Origin: Paenibacillus solani
GTDB taxonomy: Bacteria; Bacillota; Bacilli; Paenibacillales; Paenibacillaceae
Direction: 5' to 3'
Length of the DNA stretch: 64,000 bases
NCBI RefSeq assembly: GCF_001277345.1
Contig: NZ_LIUT01000001.1
Span: forward strand, 2,568,203 to 2,632,202
Part shown: piece by piece, positions 25,770-33,911 of the stretch
Layout: the number at the start of each line of letters is the position of its first letter
How positions within the stretch are numbered: the first letter of the stretch is position 1
Position numbers and translations under genes: made by a program
Notes under the pieces: generated by a model
Told to the model about the DNA's origin: nothing
What the model saw: only the letters and a program-made list of their open reading frames with translations
The model's database searches: none

Positions 25770-26307
25770 ACTCCATTGTCTCCCTCAATGAGACATCCTC
25801 TCGCTCCAGTTCCAGCAGTCGAGTCTTCATGTCCAGTCCCCCGCGATATCCCGTCAAGGCACCGCTTTTGCCGATCACCCGGTGACAAGGCACGGTAATT
25901 AGCAGCGGATTAGCCCCGATAGCCGCCCCTACGGCTCGAACAGCCGCCGGTTTTCCGATCTGGCTGGCGATGTCCGAATACGTGAAGATCTGTCCATATG
26001 GGATCTGGCACAGCGCATTCCATACCGCATTTTGAAAAGCGGTCCCCTTATAATCCATAGCCATCTCAAATCGAGTACGTGCTCCCTGAAAATACTCCAC
26101 GAGCTCGGCGGCAAACGGCTGCAGTTTTGCATCGTCCTGTACAAGTTCACTAGCTGGATATTTTACCTTAACCCAATCCGCCAGCTCATCAAACGGCTTA
26201 TTCTGTGAACCCACGTAACATAATCCGTGCTCTGAAGCAGCTATATATACATTCCATTGATCATGATGCAGCAGAGTCCAGCTTATAGTTGAATGATTAA
26301 TCTTCAT
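25762..26307 (-). CDS. adaB: Methylated-DNA--protein-cysteine methyltransferase
   Basis: The 181-residue protein has an active-site loop ITVPCHRVIG with acceptor Cys141 and the DNA-binding helix AVRAVGAAIGANP before it. It transfers methyl groups from O6-methylguanine to itself. Its start overlaps the adaA stop by 11 bases and its end overlaps the oxygenase start by 8, so all three are translated together. In other genomes it may be annotated as ogt. Confidence 0.92.
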   Translation of the reverse strand: MKINHSTISWTLLHHDQWNVYIAASEHGLCYVGSQNKPFDELADWVKVKYPASELVQDDAKLQPFAAELVEYFQGARTRFEMAMDYKGTAFQNAVWNALCQIPYGQIFTYSDIASQIGKPAAVRAVGAAIGANPLLITVPCHRVIGKSGALTGYRGGLDMKTRLLELEREDVSLRETMEYA

Positions 26308-26890
26308 GGTCGTGCACCTCCGTACTCGTATTTTTTGAATATTGTCCTCGATAATTAAGGGGGGTTAGCCCCGTCTTCTTCTTGAATAACGTGATAAAAT
26401 AAGCCGGATTCTCCAGGCCCACCCTTGAGCCGATATCAGAGATCGCCAGGCTGGAATGCTTAAGAAGCTCCTTCGCCTGATCGATTCGATAGTTCTGAAT
26501 GTATTCCATCGGAGTTAACCCGGTGACGCGCTTGAATATCCGATGCAAATGGTATGGACTGCCGTGACTCACATCCGCCAATACCGCTAGTGTCAGATGA
26601 TCTGTATAATGATGGGTGATATATTCCGTGACAAGTTCAATCCATTCATGATCGGGCAGACGCTCACCCGTCGGCTTGCACCTTTTACATGGCCTGAAGT
26701 GCTCCGCTTTCGCTTCATCGGCCGATTGAAACACGCGGACATTTTCAAACCTTGGAGGTCTGGACTTGCAGGAGGGCCTGCAGAAGATTCGGGTAGTCTG
26801 CACCGCATAGAAAAACTTGCCGTCACTTTCTTTGTCATTATGGATAATGGCCTTCCACTGGTCTTCGGTTGGCTTAATGCGTTCTGCCAC
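26297..26890 (-). CDS. adaA: AdaA-type methylphosphotriester sensor and AraC regulator
   Basis: The 197-residue protein has a zinc site formed by Cys37 and Cys41 (RIFCRPSCKSR) and Cys68 and Cys71 (RPCKRC). Cys37 corresponds to the acceptor for methyl groups from DNA phosphotriesters. Two AraC-type helix-turn-helix motifs follow (about 95-185, with SPYHLHRIFKRVTGLTPMEY). In B. subtilis the methylated protein activates the ada operon. Here it leads adaA-adaB-oxygenase and is divergent from alkA. A TATAAT sits about 20 bases before the coding region. Confidence 0.93.
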   Translation of the reverse strand: MAERIKPTEDQWKAIIHNDKESDGKFFYAVQTTRIFCRPSCKSRPPRFENVRVFQSADEAKAEHFRPCKRCKPTGERLPDHEWIELVTEYITHHYTDHLTLAVLADVSHGSPYHLHRIFKRVTGLTPMEYIQNYRIDQAKELLKHSSLAISDIGSRVGLENPAYFITLFKKKTGLTPLNYRGQYSKNTSTEVHDHED

Positions 26891-26931
26891 GTAACCTCAC
26901 CTCCGCTAACATTATAACCACAGGATCGTCT

Positions 26932-26950
26932 TGTTGTACGCTTTTTGGAA
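26932..26950 (-). promoter_or_regulatory. Possible Ada-box between adaA and alkA
   Basis: Reading toward adaA, the segment contains AAAAAGCGTACAA, which resembles an AAAGCG-containing Ada site, upstream of a TGGTTATAATG extended -10. The 142-base gap with divergent alkA is the only place for shared control. Confidence 0.35.
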
Positions 26951-27032
26951 TAGAAGAGCAAGATAACAAAATGATAGCATTCATAGTTATGGTACAACTA
27001 GTGTAGAAGAGAATAGGAACCGAAAGGAAACG

Positions 27033-28019
27033 ATGACCATGCAGGAACCCAACCAGACTCATTGCAACAATCACCATACCAGACATGACCAGCTTCCCTC
27101 TGACAGCTGGCAGGACCTGGTCCATTCAATAAAGCTGTTCGTGCCGCAGGAATTCAGCTTTACGCAGAATCTCCATTATCTGCAAAGATCGCCAAACGAA
27201 TGCCTGTACCTAATACGAAACAACAGCATCTGCCGGGCAATCCCGCTCGGGGAGGACATTGCTGTGATTGAAGTCAGCGAAGCGCCTCAAGAACAGGCCA
27301 TCATGGTTCGTTTTCTGGGAGACACCGCACCAACCGATTCAGTTAAGCGGGCCGAAGTAGCGGCCTATGTTCGGGACTGGTTCGATTTAAATACGGATCT
27401 CGTACCGTTCTATACGATGGCTGAGACAGATCCACTGCTCAGTCAAGCAATCCTATCCTTCTACGGACTTCGCAACATGGGCATTCCTGATCTGTTTGAA
27501 GCCTTGTGCTGGGGAATTCTCGGACAGCAAATTAACCTGGCTTATGCTTACACATTAAAGAGACGTTTCGTTGAAGCCTTCGGCCACAGCGTAGAGTGTG
27601 AAAATGAAGTTTTTTGGTTATTTCCGAAGCCTGAAGACATTGCTCGATTGCAAGTTGAAGACCTGGCTGGTCTGCGAATGACATTGAAAAAATGTGAGTA
27701 TCTCATCGGGGTAGCGAAGCTGATAGCAGATGGGGAATTAACGAAAGAGCAGTTGCTTGCAGCAGGCAGCCTGAAACAAGCGGAGAAACAATTGGTCAGC
27801 ATCCGCGGCATCGGCCCGTGGACAGCTAACTATGTGCTGATGCGCTGCTTGCGCATTCCCAATGCTTTTCCCATCGACGATGTTGGGCTGCATAATGCCA
27901 TCAAACACCTCATGGGCTTGGAAGCAAAGCCGACCAAGAAGGAGATATTAGAGTTGTCAGCCGCCTGGGCGAATTGGGAGTCCTACGCGACCTTCTATCT
28001 GTGGAGGTATCTCTATTAA
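27033..28019 (+). CDS. alkA: DNA-3-methyladenine glycosylase II
   Basis: The 328-residue protein has the helix-hairpin-helix segment VSIRGIGPWTANYVLMRCL (about 250-268) and the catalytic Asp in AFPIDDVGL, as in AlkA, which removes 3-methyladenine and other alkylated bases. FWGILGQQINL-like LCWGILGQQINL is the conserved upstream helix. An N-terminal domain of about 100 residues matches the family. AAAGGAAACG precedes the ATG. It is divergent from adaA and is likely induced by it. Confidence 0.92.
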   Translation: MTMQEPNQTHCNNHHTRHDQLPSDSWQDLVHSIKLFVPQEFSFTQNLHYLQRSPNECLYLIRNNSICRAIPLGEDIAVIEVSEAPQEQAIMVRFLGDTAPTDSVKRAEVAAYVRDWFDLNTDLVPFYTMAETDPLLSQAILSFYGLRNMGIPDLFEALCWGILGQQINLAYAYTLKRRFVEAFGHSVECENEVFWLFPKPEDIARLQVEDLAGLRMTLKKCEYLIGVAKLIADGELTKEQLLAAGSLKQAEKQLVSIRGIGPWTANYVLMRCLRIPNAFPIDDVGLHNAIKHLMGLEAKPTKKEILELSAAWANWESYATFYLWRYLY

Positions 28020-28026
28020 TAGACAA

Positions 28027-28078
28027 TAAGAGGAGGTCCCCTGCTCTGCATGGCAGACTGCTAGGAGATCTCCTCTTA
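28027..28078. terminator. Long inverted repeat between converging genes
   Basis: TAAGAGGAGGTC pairs with GATCTCCTCTTA around a 28-base loop that can pair further. It lies between alkA and the converging gene at 28104. There is no clear T-run, so termination is likely but not certain. Confidence 0.55.
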
Positions 28079-28103
28079 CTCATCGTTATTCAGTTAAATG
28101 TCA

Positions 28104-28577
28104 CTATTCAATAAAATACAGCTTGCCGTCAACCTCAAGCGAAATCGCTTCTTGTGCGAGATCGTCCTTGAGCTTCTTCGCGTAGTCCACCACCTGATTG
28201 AGCGAATTCTTATCCAGTTTCTCGGCAAAAGCGTAAACAATCGTCACTTTTTCCTTGATCAACGTTTTGCTGTTGTCCACCCACGCTCCTTCACCTGGAA
28301 TCGCAGTCGCCCCGCCAAACCAAGTGGACAACTGCTTCAGTGTCTGATCTACAAACTTCTGATGAGCAGCATCCGTAATCGGAATATCTCCCTTCACGGT
28401 CGAAGGCACATAAATCTTTACGACATGATCCAAGTGAAACTGATCGTTCAGAGCGCTCTGTGTGATCGCTGCCGCCGATGGATTTCCCTCTGCGCTGTAG
28501 GACTGCTGAACCGGAATTAAAATAAACAGTAACAGTACGGTCGCAGCGAATGCGATAAGCCAACCTTTTCTCTTCAT
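28104..28577 (-). CDS. Secreted hypothetical protein with DUF3574-like features
   Basis: The start is probably the ATG at 28577 (GGAG eight bases upstream), giving 157 residues with a signal peptide ending near SYSA. The mature part holds KIYVPSTVKGDIPITDAAHQ, LSTWFGGATAIPGEGAW and TIVYAFAEKLDKNSL. This order resembles DUF3574 proteins, which are small ferredoxin-like exported domains of unknown role. It is a single gene with promoter space on its upstream side (28584-28806), where I see nothing else. Confidence 0.65.
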   Translation of the reverse strand: MKRKGWLIAFAATVLLLFILIPVQQSYSAEGNPSAAAITQSALNDQFHLDHVVKIYVPSTVKGDIPITDAAHQKFVDQTLKQLSTWFGGATAIPGEGAWVDNSKTLIKEKVTIVYAFAEKLDKNSLNQVVDYAKKLKDDLAQEAISLEVDGKLYFIE

Positions 28578-28806
28578 TCCCATTTCTCCTCTATGTATGT
28601 TCTAGTTCCTCCATAATCAAGCAATCAACAAAGCATACACATCAGCCTTCTCGATATCCTTGTGTAGCAAGAACTAGACCATATTATATACCGGACTATA
28701 TCTGTCAGCTATGGGACAAATGAAGTATATTGGTCGGAATAATAAAAAAATACAAACTAACCCGATGGGTAAAGTGAATGTATCAACTTACCACGATTGA
28801 AAACCT

Positions 28807-29853
28807 CTATTTTATAGTCCCAATCCAGGTTAAATCTCTCACCGTCCGATGATCCATGCTGCCATTCAGAATCGCCTGAACATCTTGCAGCATATCTTGC
28901 AGCGGCACCCGCTCCCCCGGCAATCCTGTATAAGCCTCGGCAACGAAAAAAGGCTGCGTTAGATACGCCTCAAGCCGTTCACCTCGCTCGTAAACTTCTG
29001 TCTCCGACGCCGGAATGGCCTGCATACCACGTACCTGAACCAAGGAACGGAGCTCGCGATAACGGCGCAGCAGCTTCTGGGCCCGCTGCTGGATAGATAG
29101 GTGGTTCTGCTCCAGATGAACACCTTCCAGGACGGATGATGTGGAGTATAACGGGTTCACAGCCGGGAACATTTGCCTTGCCGCAAGGTCGGCATCGAAA
29201 TACCAGAGCGTCTCCAGTGGCCCGTAAGGCAAATCTTCGTCAACAACGGCGCCTTTAAGATCCACCAGAAAAGTTGTAATCTGCGTTATGCCTTCCTCTT
29301 GGAAACGTTCCTGAAGATCGTAGATTTTGCCCGTCAAGACATGCTCCCGGTCCGCAGCAAATACGATCTCGCGACTGGCACTCGTATCTGCCACAATTGA
29401 ATAGGCTTCTTCGATTGAATAGACAATCCGTTCAGTATCATCCAGCAGCTCCTGCAACCCGGGATATTCACCTTCAGGCTTCAGAATGATCGTCAGATAA
29501 CCTTCCTGCTTGAAGTGATGAAACAATTCGCTAAGCAGCACCAGCTGTCCCATGCCGGGACGGGCAACCAGCCCGACGGTGCCCCCTTTTGCCAGAGGAG
29601 CAAACAGATCAAGCGGCTTGATGCCTGTCTCGATCATGTCTACCCGCTCGCCGCGCAGAATCAATTCATCAAGGCTGCATTTAGCCAAGGATGCCAGAGC
29701 AGCAATCGTACGGACTTCCGCACGTCCCACAGGGATCTTCCCGGTACACAGATTGGAGACCGTAGCTGGCCGTAGTCCAACAGATTTGGCTGCGCTGGTC
29801 AGGTTCGGAACCCTTTGTCGTAAAAGTGATACATTAAGCTTCAAATGATCCAC
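28807..29853 (-). CDS. HTH domain fused to degenerate ATP synthase beta-subunit-like region
   Basis: The start is a GTG at 29853 with AAGGGTG seven bases upstream (348 residues). Residues 15-65 form an XRE-like helix-turn-helix (SAAKSVGLRPATVSNLCTGK). From residue 74 it follows the AtpD order: IETGIKPLDLFAPLAKGGTVG, then a Walker A position reading ARPGMGQLVLL (Lys and Thr lost), LQERFQEEGITQITTFLVD, MFPAVNPLYSTSSVL, LLRRYRELRSLVQVRGM, then LTQPFFVAEAYTGLPGERV. The GERTREG arginine finger region and the Walker B block are shortened or missing. ATP hydrolysis is unlikely; a regulator that uses the fold for ligand sensing or oligomerisation is my inference. It lies 25 bases after the alpha/beta hydrolase gene. 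Confidence 0.85.
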   Translation of the reverse strand: MDHLKLNVSLLRQRVPNLTSAAKSVGLRPATVSNLCTGKIPVGRAEVRTIAALASLAKCSLDELILRGERVDMIETGIKPLDLFAPLAKGGTVGLVARPGMGQLVLLSELFHHFKQEGYLTIILKPEGEYPGLQELLDDTERIVYSIEEAYSIVADTSASREIVFAADREHVLTGKIYDLQERFQEEGITQITTFLVDLKGAVVDEDLPYGPLETLWYFDADLAARQMFPAVNPLYSTSSVLEGVHLEQNHLSIQQRAQKLLRRYRELRSLVQVRGMQAIPASETEVYERGERLEAYLTQPFFVAEAYTGLPGERVPLQDMLQDVQAILNGSMDHRTVRDLTWIGTIK

Positions 29854-29878
29854 ATGCGTACACCCTTTTAATAGTAGA

Positions 29879-30619
29879 TTAATGGTTACTTCTAATTTCG
29901 CTCATAAAAGAATTGGCCGTTCGGATAAACATATCCGCATCCGGTTCAAAAATATTGTGATCATGCTGCTCAAATTCTATAATTTGTGCCTGAGGCAGCA
30001 CTGTCTTGTAATGTTCCGCTGCTTCTAATGATAACGCGGAATTGGGTTTAGCGCCACGGATCACCAGCACGGGACAAGTCAAATGAGCCAATTCATCCCA
30101 CAGCTCTACCTTCTCAGACTCCTTCTGCAGCTCGTGTAATGTCTGTGGTTTCATCCGATCAAAGAGCGCTTTTCCTCTCCAAGGCGGAAGCGAGGCTAAG
30201 AACTCTACCCATCCCTCTGGTAGCTTGGTATGAACCGCTGGATAGTCCCCGATGATCAGCCCTTGAATGCGTTCAGGATTCTTCACGGCGTAGCCTAACT
30301 GATAGGACACTCCCCGGGAGTAACCCATGAGAACGAATGAATGAAGTCCAAGATGCCGGATGACGGCCTCGATGTCGCTAATATGATCGTCCAACGTATA
30401 TCCCGAATCAGGAGTTTCACTTTGGCCCCGGCCGCGGAGCGTTATGACAACCATATGCCTCGGCGACAGCTTTTCCATAATCGAGAGATAATCTTCAGAT
30501 GACTCGGATAGCCCCGGAATAATGACCAGCGGAACCTGTTCGTTCCGGAGTTCTCGATGCACCTCCGTGACATGAATAAGAACCCCATTGTTATTAACCA
30601 TCGTTTCATATAAGTTCAT
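29879..30619 (-). CDS. Alpha/beta hydrolase
   Basis: The 246-residue cytosolic protein has the oxyanion-hole region VIIPGLSES, the nucleophile elbow GYSRGVS with the catalytic Ser, an acid in VLVIRGAKPN and the His in FEQHDHNIF. This is a complete catalytic triad. A small-ester or lactone substrate is possible but not indicated. It stops 25 bases before the HTH-AtpD fusion gene, so the two probably form one transcript. Confidence 0.87.
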   Translation of the reverse strand: MNLYETMVNNNGVLIHVTEVHRELRNEQVPLVIIPGLSESSEDYLSIMEKLSPRHMVVITLRGRGQSETPDSGYTLDDHISDIEAVIRHLGLHSFVLMGYSRGVSYQLGYAVKNPERIQGLIIGDYPAVHTKLPEGWVEFLASLPPWRGKALFDRMKPQTLHELQKESEKVELWDELAHLTCPVLVIRGAKPNSALSLEAAEHYKTVLPQAQIIEFEQHDHNIFEPDADMFIRTANSFMSEIRSNH

Positions 30620-30696
30620 CGATATGTCCTCCTTAGTATGATAGGAATGAATATATCTTCAAGATCATTTCTCTCAGCAGGGAAATACCTTCTCCT

Positions 30697-31653
30697 CTAT
30701 CTCATCGCGTCAAAAGGTAAATATGCATGCACACCCTTTACAATATTCACGATCTGAGTGACCCGCAGGTCTACAACCAAGGTGGCGTAGGCATACGCCT
30801 CCGTTCTTGAAATCGAGTAAAGCTCGGTCATCAGATCCAGCATCCCGCTTAAGGCTATCCACATCGCTTCATCCAGGTCCTCGTGCAAACCCATCGTAAT
30901 CCAGCCTGTGTTTGTTTTAGCTCTGGGCATCGTTAATGGCATATCATCATGGACTTGAAATGTGAGACTCACCTTCTCCATGGGACATTCCAGTGCGGGT
31001 CCGCTGACTTCACCATCTCCCTGTGCTGCATGGCCGTCGCCTGTCGAGAACAGCCCGCCATCTACAGAAATCGGCAGGTACAACGTACTGCCAGCGGTTA
31101 GCTCCTTACAATCAAGATTGCCTCCATAAGGACGCGGTACAAATGTCGAGTGCTGACCTTTTTCCGGAGGCGGCATGCCCATTATCCCCATAAACGGTTT
31201 CAGGCCAACACTGTATTTGAAATTTCCGAACTGACTCCGGGCGATCATCGCTCTTGTATCCAATTCAAAATCCAATAAGACTTCCTCGCAATCGGCCATT
31301 CCCAGTTTCTCGTTCCAATAGCTGGGAAAGCCTCCGGCAGATGTCCACCCCCACGATCCGGGAAGAATCTCGTTGATCTGGACTTCCAATGTACCCCCGG
31401 GCTTCGCCCCATGAATATGGACGGGTCCCATCAACGCATGACCAAACTCCCTCTCCTGCCGCTCTGCCTTCCGCTCCGTAAACTTGGTTCTCGGCTGCCC
31501 TGGAGCCGACCGCTTCTCAAGTCCCCAACCCGCATCCAGCGTTTGATATATCACCGTATCCCCCGGCTGAATATATAGTGCCGGCTCCAACTCCCTGCTG
31601 AAAAATCCATGCAGCGTGTGAATATCCGGTTTTAACATATGTATCGTAGACAT
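30697..31653 (-). CDS. Acetamidase/formamidase family protein
   Basis: The 318-residue protein has family landmarks GPVHIHGAKPGGTLEVQI, FSTGDGHAAQGDGEVSG and YALVVDLRVTQIVN-like YATLVVDLRVTQIVNIV. The FmdA/AmdA family hydrolyses formamide or acetamide to ammonia and the acid. AAAGGAGG lies before the ATG. Tandem 28-bp repeats upstream (31713-31785) are likely operators. No regulator gene is adjacent. Confidence 0.9.
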   Translation of the reverse strand: MSTIHMLKPDIHTLHGFFSRELEPALYIQPGDTVIYQTLDAGWGLEKRSAPGQPRTKFTERKAERQEREFGHALMGPVHIHGAKPGGTLEVQINEILPGSWGWTSAGGFPSYWNEKLGMADCEEVLLDFELDTRAMIARSQFGNFKYSVGLKPFMGIMGMPPPEKGQHSTFVPRPYGGNLDCKELTAGSTLYLPISVDGGLFSTGDGHAAQGDGEVSGPALECPMEKVSLTFQVHDDMPLTMPRAKTNTGWITMGLHEDLDEAMWIALSGMLDLMTELYSISRTEAYAYATLVVDLRVTQIVNIVKGVHAYLPFDAMR

Positions 31654-31712
31654 CTGATATCCTCCTTTGCTCCCAAAATGAATGTAGTATGCAATCGAGC
31701 AATTCTATCTTG

Positions 31713-31740
31713 TTACTTTATAAGGTAATTTATATTACTC
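31713..31740. repeat. Operator-like direct repeat, copy 1
   Basis: A 28-base unit with TTAC-N8-GTAA followed by TTATATTACTC, upstream of the formamidase gene. It matches the second copy at 23 of 28 bases, with 45 bases between equivalent positions, close to a whole number of helical turns (about 4.3). Confidence 0.65.
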
Positions 31741-31757
31741 CAAAAGTCAATAAATAA

Positions 31758-31785
31758 TTACTTTGAATAGTAAATTATATTACTC
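31758..31785. repeat. Operator-like direct repeat, copy 2
   Basis: The second copy of the TTAC...GTAA...TTATATTACTC unit, 45 bases from the first. The inverted half-sites TTACT/AGTAA within it suggest binding by a dimeric regulator. Confidence 0.65.
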
Positions 31786-31793
31786 TCTGAATA

Positions 31794-31827
31794 TAAAAAA
31801 GCAGTTCTGGATATACCAGAACTGCTC
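31794..31827 (-). terminator. Rho-independent terminator of acyltransferase gene
   Basis: AGCAGTTCTGG pairs with CCAGAACTGCT around a short loop; six T follow on the minus strand, 36 bases after the acyltransferase stop. Confidence 0.9.
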
Positions 31828-31863
31828 TTCTTTTGCGGTAAAGATAAAGACGATTTCAAGTTC

Positions 31864-33183
31864 TTAAGCGTTTGTAGTGAACTCGCTGATCATGTCATCC
31901 AATAACCGACTGACTGCTTGCTCTGAAACGGCTGGAGTGTGATAACCAACGGATAAGGTAAGCGTGTTTTGATAAGTGCTGGCCCCCATGCTAAAAAATG
32001 GAGAGTACATAATAGGCGCCGTCATATAACTCTCTACCACTTCGGCATCTCCAAAATAAATGGATGACTTCGAAATTATGCCCAGATTCGTCAACAAGGG
32101 CAATGCCATTTGGGCCTGCTTGGCTAATTCCACCTGACTACCAAACATCGCTTTTGCCGATGACAGCGGCATAGAAGCCATTCTTTCCATCCCTACCGCA
32201 GAAGAGAGGCCAGGTTTATTTTCCTTGATGATATCCATAGCACGTTTCACCTTATACAGCGTTGCTTCAAACGAATCATTTTCATCCATCTCGATGGCGG
32301 GCATTTCCATGGCAGACAAATTACACAGGTTTCCTGTAGTTCGGTTCGGCAAATAACGCCTCAGATCGACCGTGATGCCAATGGCCTTCTCTATGGTGCG
32401 TGGTTCCATGTAGATGGCCTGTTTAGCGATGGAACGAAAATAACTAGCAAGTAATCCGTCATTAACCGTTGCTCCGTTTGCTTTTGTGATACTAATCAGC
32501 CCGATCATCTGCTCCCTATCCAGTGTCCGGGTTGTGATTGCCGGAGCGTGATTATCAAGTGTGGAAGGGAAAGACCAGAGCGAAGCCGTTCCCGGCTCCT
32601 GAAGAGGAAACGATGAGATATCCGTAATCCCTGCTGCGGCGAACAGCGGTCCTTGATCGCGAAAGCCCGCTTCCTCTCCAAGCAGTTCTTTCTCAATTCG
32701 CTCGTATGGCTCCTTCTTGTACAGGCGAGTATACAAGGAAGCTAACAAATGGGTATATTCCTTCAGTCCTGCTGCATCCGAACATAAATGCGAGATCTTG
32801 ATGCACAGTACATCACATACAGACCTGAATAATGTAGCCTGGACCATTGGCCCTGATATCCACTCCATGGGCTCAGCGAGATGTGCTTTTAACATAGTAG
32901 CTTCTTCGCTTGTAGTACAGAATTTAACGTTTAAAATAGATTCCTCAATTCTGCCAGTGAATCTATCCCAATACGGAATCTCATCCTCCACAAAACGGCA
33001 GCTCAGAATGGGATACTTCTTAAGCGTGAGCTGTAAGACCTGCTTTAACAAGTCAGTATCAAGCTGCCCGGAGAATTTCAATACGATGCCAATTTGCTGT
33101 ACTGCCGAATACACTCCCAGCAAATAATTCATGCGATCTTGCGGTGTGACCGGATAAGAATGAACCTTATGCTGCTCCGTCAT
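31864..33183 (-). CDS. HxxxD-motif acyltransferase (condensation/alcohol acetyltransferase-like)
   Basis: The start is the ATG at 33183, nine bases after GGGAGG; the frame opens earlier without a site. The 439-residue protein has the HxxxD catalytic motif as HLCSDAAG (about residues 130-137) and ITVDLRRYLPN in the second half, as in chloramphenicol-acetyltransferase-fold enzymes such as PapA5, alcohol acetyltransferases and condensation domains. No carrier domain is fused or adjacent. It could acylate a lipid, alcohol or sugar. A TCTATTA-ATA-TAATAGA palindrome overlaps its likely promoter. Confidence 0.82.
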   Translation of the reverse strand: MTEQHKVHSYPVTPQDRMNYLLGVYSAVQQIGIVLKFSGQLDTDLLKQVLQLTLKKYPILSCRFVEDEIPYWDRFTGRIEESILNVKFCTTSEEATMLKAHLAEPMEWISGPMVQATLFRSVCDVLCIKISHLCSDAAGLKEYTHLLASLYTRLYKKEPYERIEKELLGEEAGFRDQGPLFAAAGITDISSFPLQEPGTASLWSFPSTLDNHAPAITTRTLDREQMIGLISITKANGATVNDGLLASYFRSIAKQAIYMEPRTIEKAIGITVDLRRYLPNRTTGNLCNLSAMEMPAIEMDENDSFEATLYKVKRAMDIIKENKPGLSSAVGMERMASMPLSSAKAMFGSQVELAKQAQMALPLLTNLGIISKSSIYFGDAEVVESYMTAPIMYSPFFSMGASTYQNTLTLSVGYHTPAVSEQAVSRLLDDMISEFTTNA

Positions 33184-33248
33184 TATGTTCAACCTCCCAC
33201 AGTGAATATTCATTTTTATAAAATTTATACTCACAACATTTAATTACG

Positions 33249-33265
33249 TCTATTAATATAATAGA
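33249..33265. promoter_or_regulatory. 17-bp operator-like inverted repeat
   Basis: TCTATTA and TAATAGA flank ATA. The site overlaps a possible -35 (TAGACG) that has TATAAA 17 bases downstream, in front of the acyltransferase gene. The form is usual for TetR-type operators; the regulator is not in the window. Confidence 0.5.
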
Positions 33266-33303
33266 TATATTTATTTATGTCTATAAAATTAAATAAATCA
33301 AAT

Positions 33304-33337
33304 AAAAAAAGAAGATGCACATTTATTGCGCATCTTC
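33304..33337 (-). terminator. Rho-independent terminator
   Basis: GAAGATGC pairs with GCATCTTC; seven T follow on the minus strand, downstream of the 99-residue membrane protein gene. Confidence 0.87.
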
Positions 33338-33386
33338 TTCCGTCTATCCTAATGGAATAGTCACTCCGTTTTTTCCCAAACTCATG

Positions 33387-33686
33387 TCAACCATTCTTCA
33401 TTCTTTTTCTGATAGTCAAAATGATATGGATAATCCCATAAATCAGCATCACATTGAAGAAATACAATAACAATTGAATCTGAATATCTTGGATTAACCA
33501 AGGATTGGTATCTAAAGAATTGGACATATGATTCGGGTAATACTTAATAATGAATCTAAATGGAAAACCATATTCAATACGTGCTACGTCTTCACCCTCG
33601 ATGATTACTTTTCCAGGAGCGAGTAAGATCGTTAGCAGAGCGATCCACGCTGAGAGATTAAAAATTCTCCTCCTTTTGATTCTCAT
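33387..33686 (-). CDS. Two-helix membrane protein (99 aa), unknown
   Basis: The basic N terminus MRIKRRRIFNLSAW is followed by a membrane helix, an exposed loop with FPFRFIIKYYPNH, a second helix (LLLYFFNVMLIYGIIHIIL) and a basic tail RKRMKNG. GGAGGAG precedes the ATG. I do not recognise a family. It has its own terminator. Confidence 0.65.
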   Translation of the reverse strand: MRIKRRRIFNLSAWIALLTILLAPGKVIIEGEDVARIEYGFPFRFIIKYYPNHMSNSLDTNPWLIQDIQIQLLLYFFNVMLIYGIIHIILTIRKRMKNG

Positions 33687-33800
33687 TCGTTCTCCTCCTT
33701 TAGCGAGTTGAATTTAGCACCTTCTCTCAGAGCTAATTCCATTTTCCCAACAACTACATATTATGTTTATTTCTAAGATACGTAAACACCTAGTGTAGAT

Positions 33801-33871
33801 TCAGTCAAATCTTAACAACAAAAAAACCGCGTTTTACGCGGTTCTTCGTAAGGATCTATCCATTCTGACGA
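33801..33871. repeat. 70-bp intergenic repeat with terminator hairpin, copy A
   Basis: About 80% identical to 35342-35411 in the same orientation. It includes AAAAAAACCGCG-TTTTA-CGCGGTT and flanks that extend the similarity beyond the hairpin, so this is a duplicated intergenic segment and not two unrelated terminators. Confidence 0.7.
33820..33843 (-). terminator. Rho-independent terminator after anti-sigma gene
   Basis: ACCGCGT pairs with ACGCGGT with a T-run on the minus strand. A second hairpin (AGCCGCG with CGCGGCT, 33875-33902) lies between it and the stop codon. Confidence 0.82.
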
Positions 33872-33911
33872 AAAGCCGCGCAAGCTCTCAGCTTACGCGG
33901 CTCTTCCAAAC

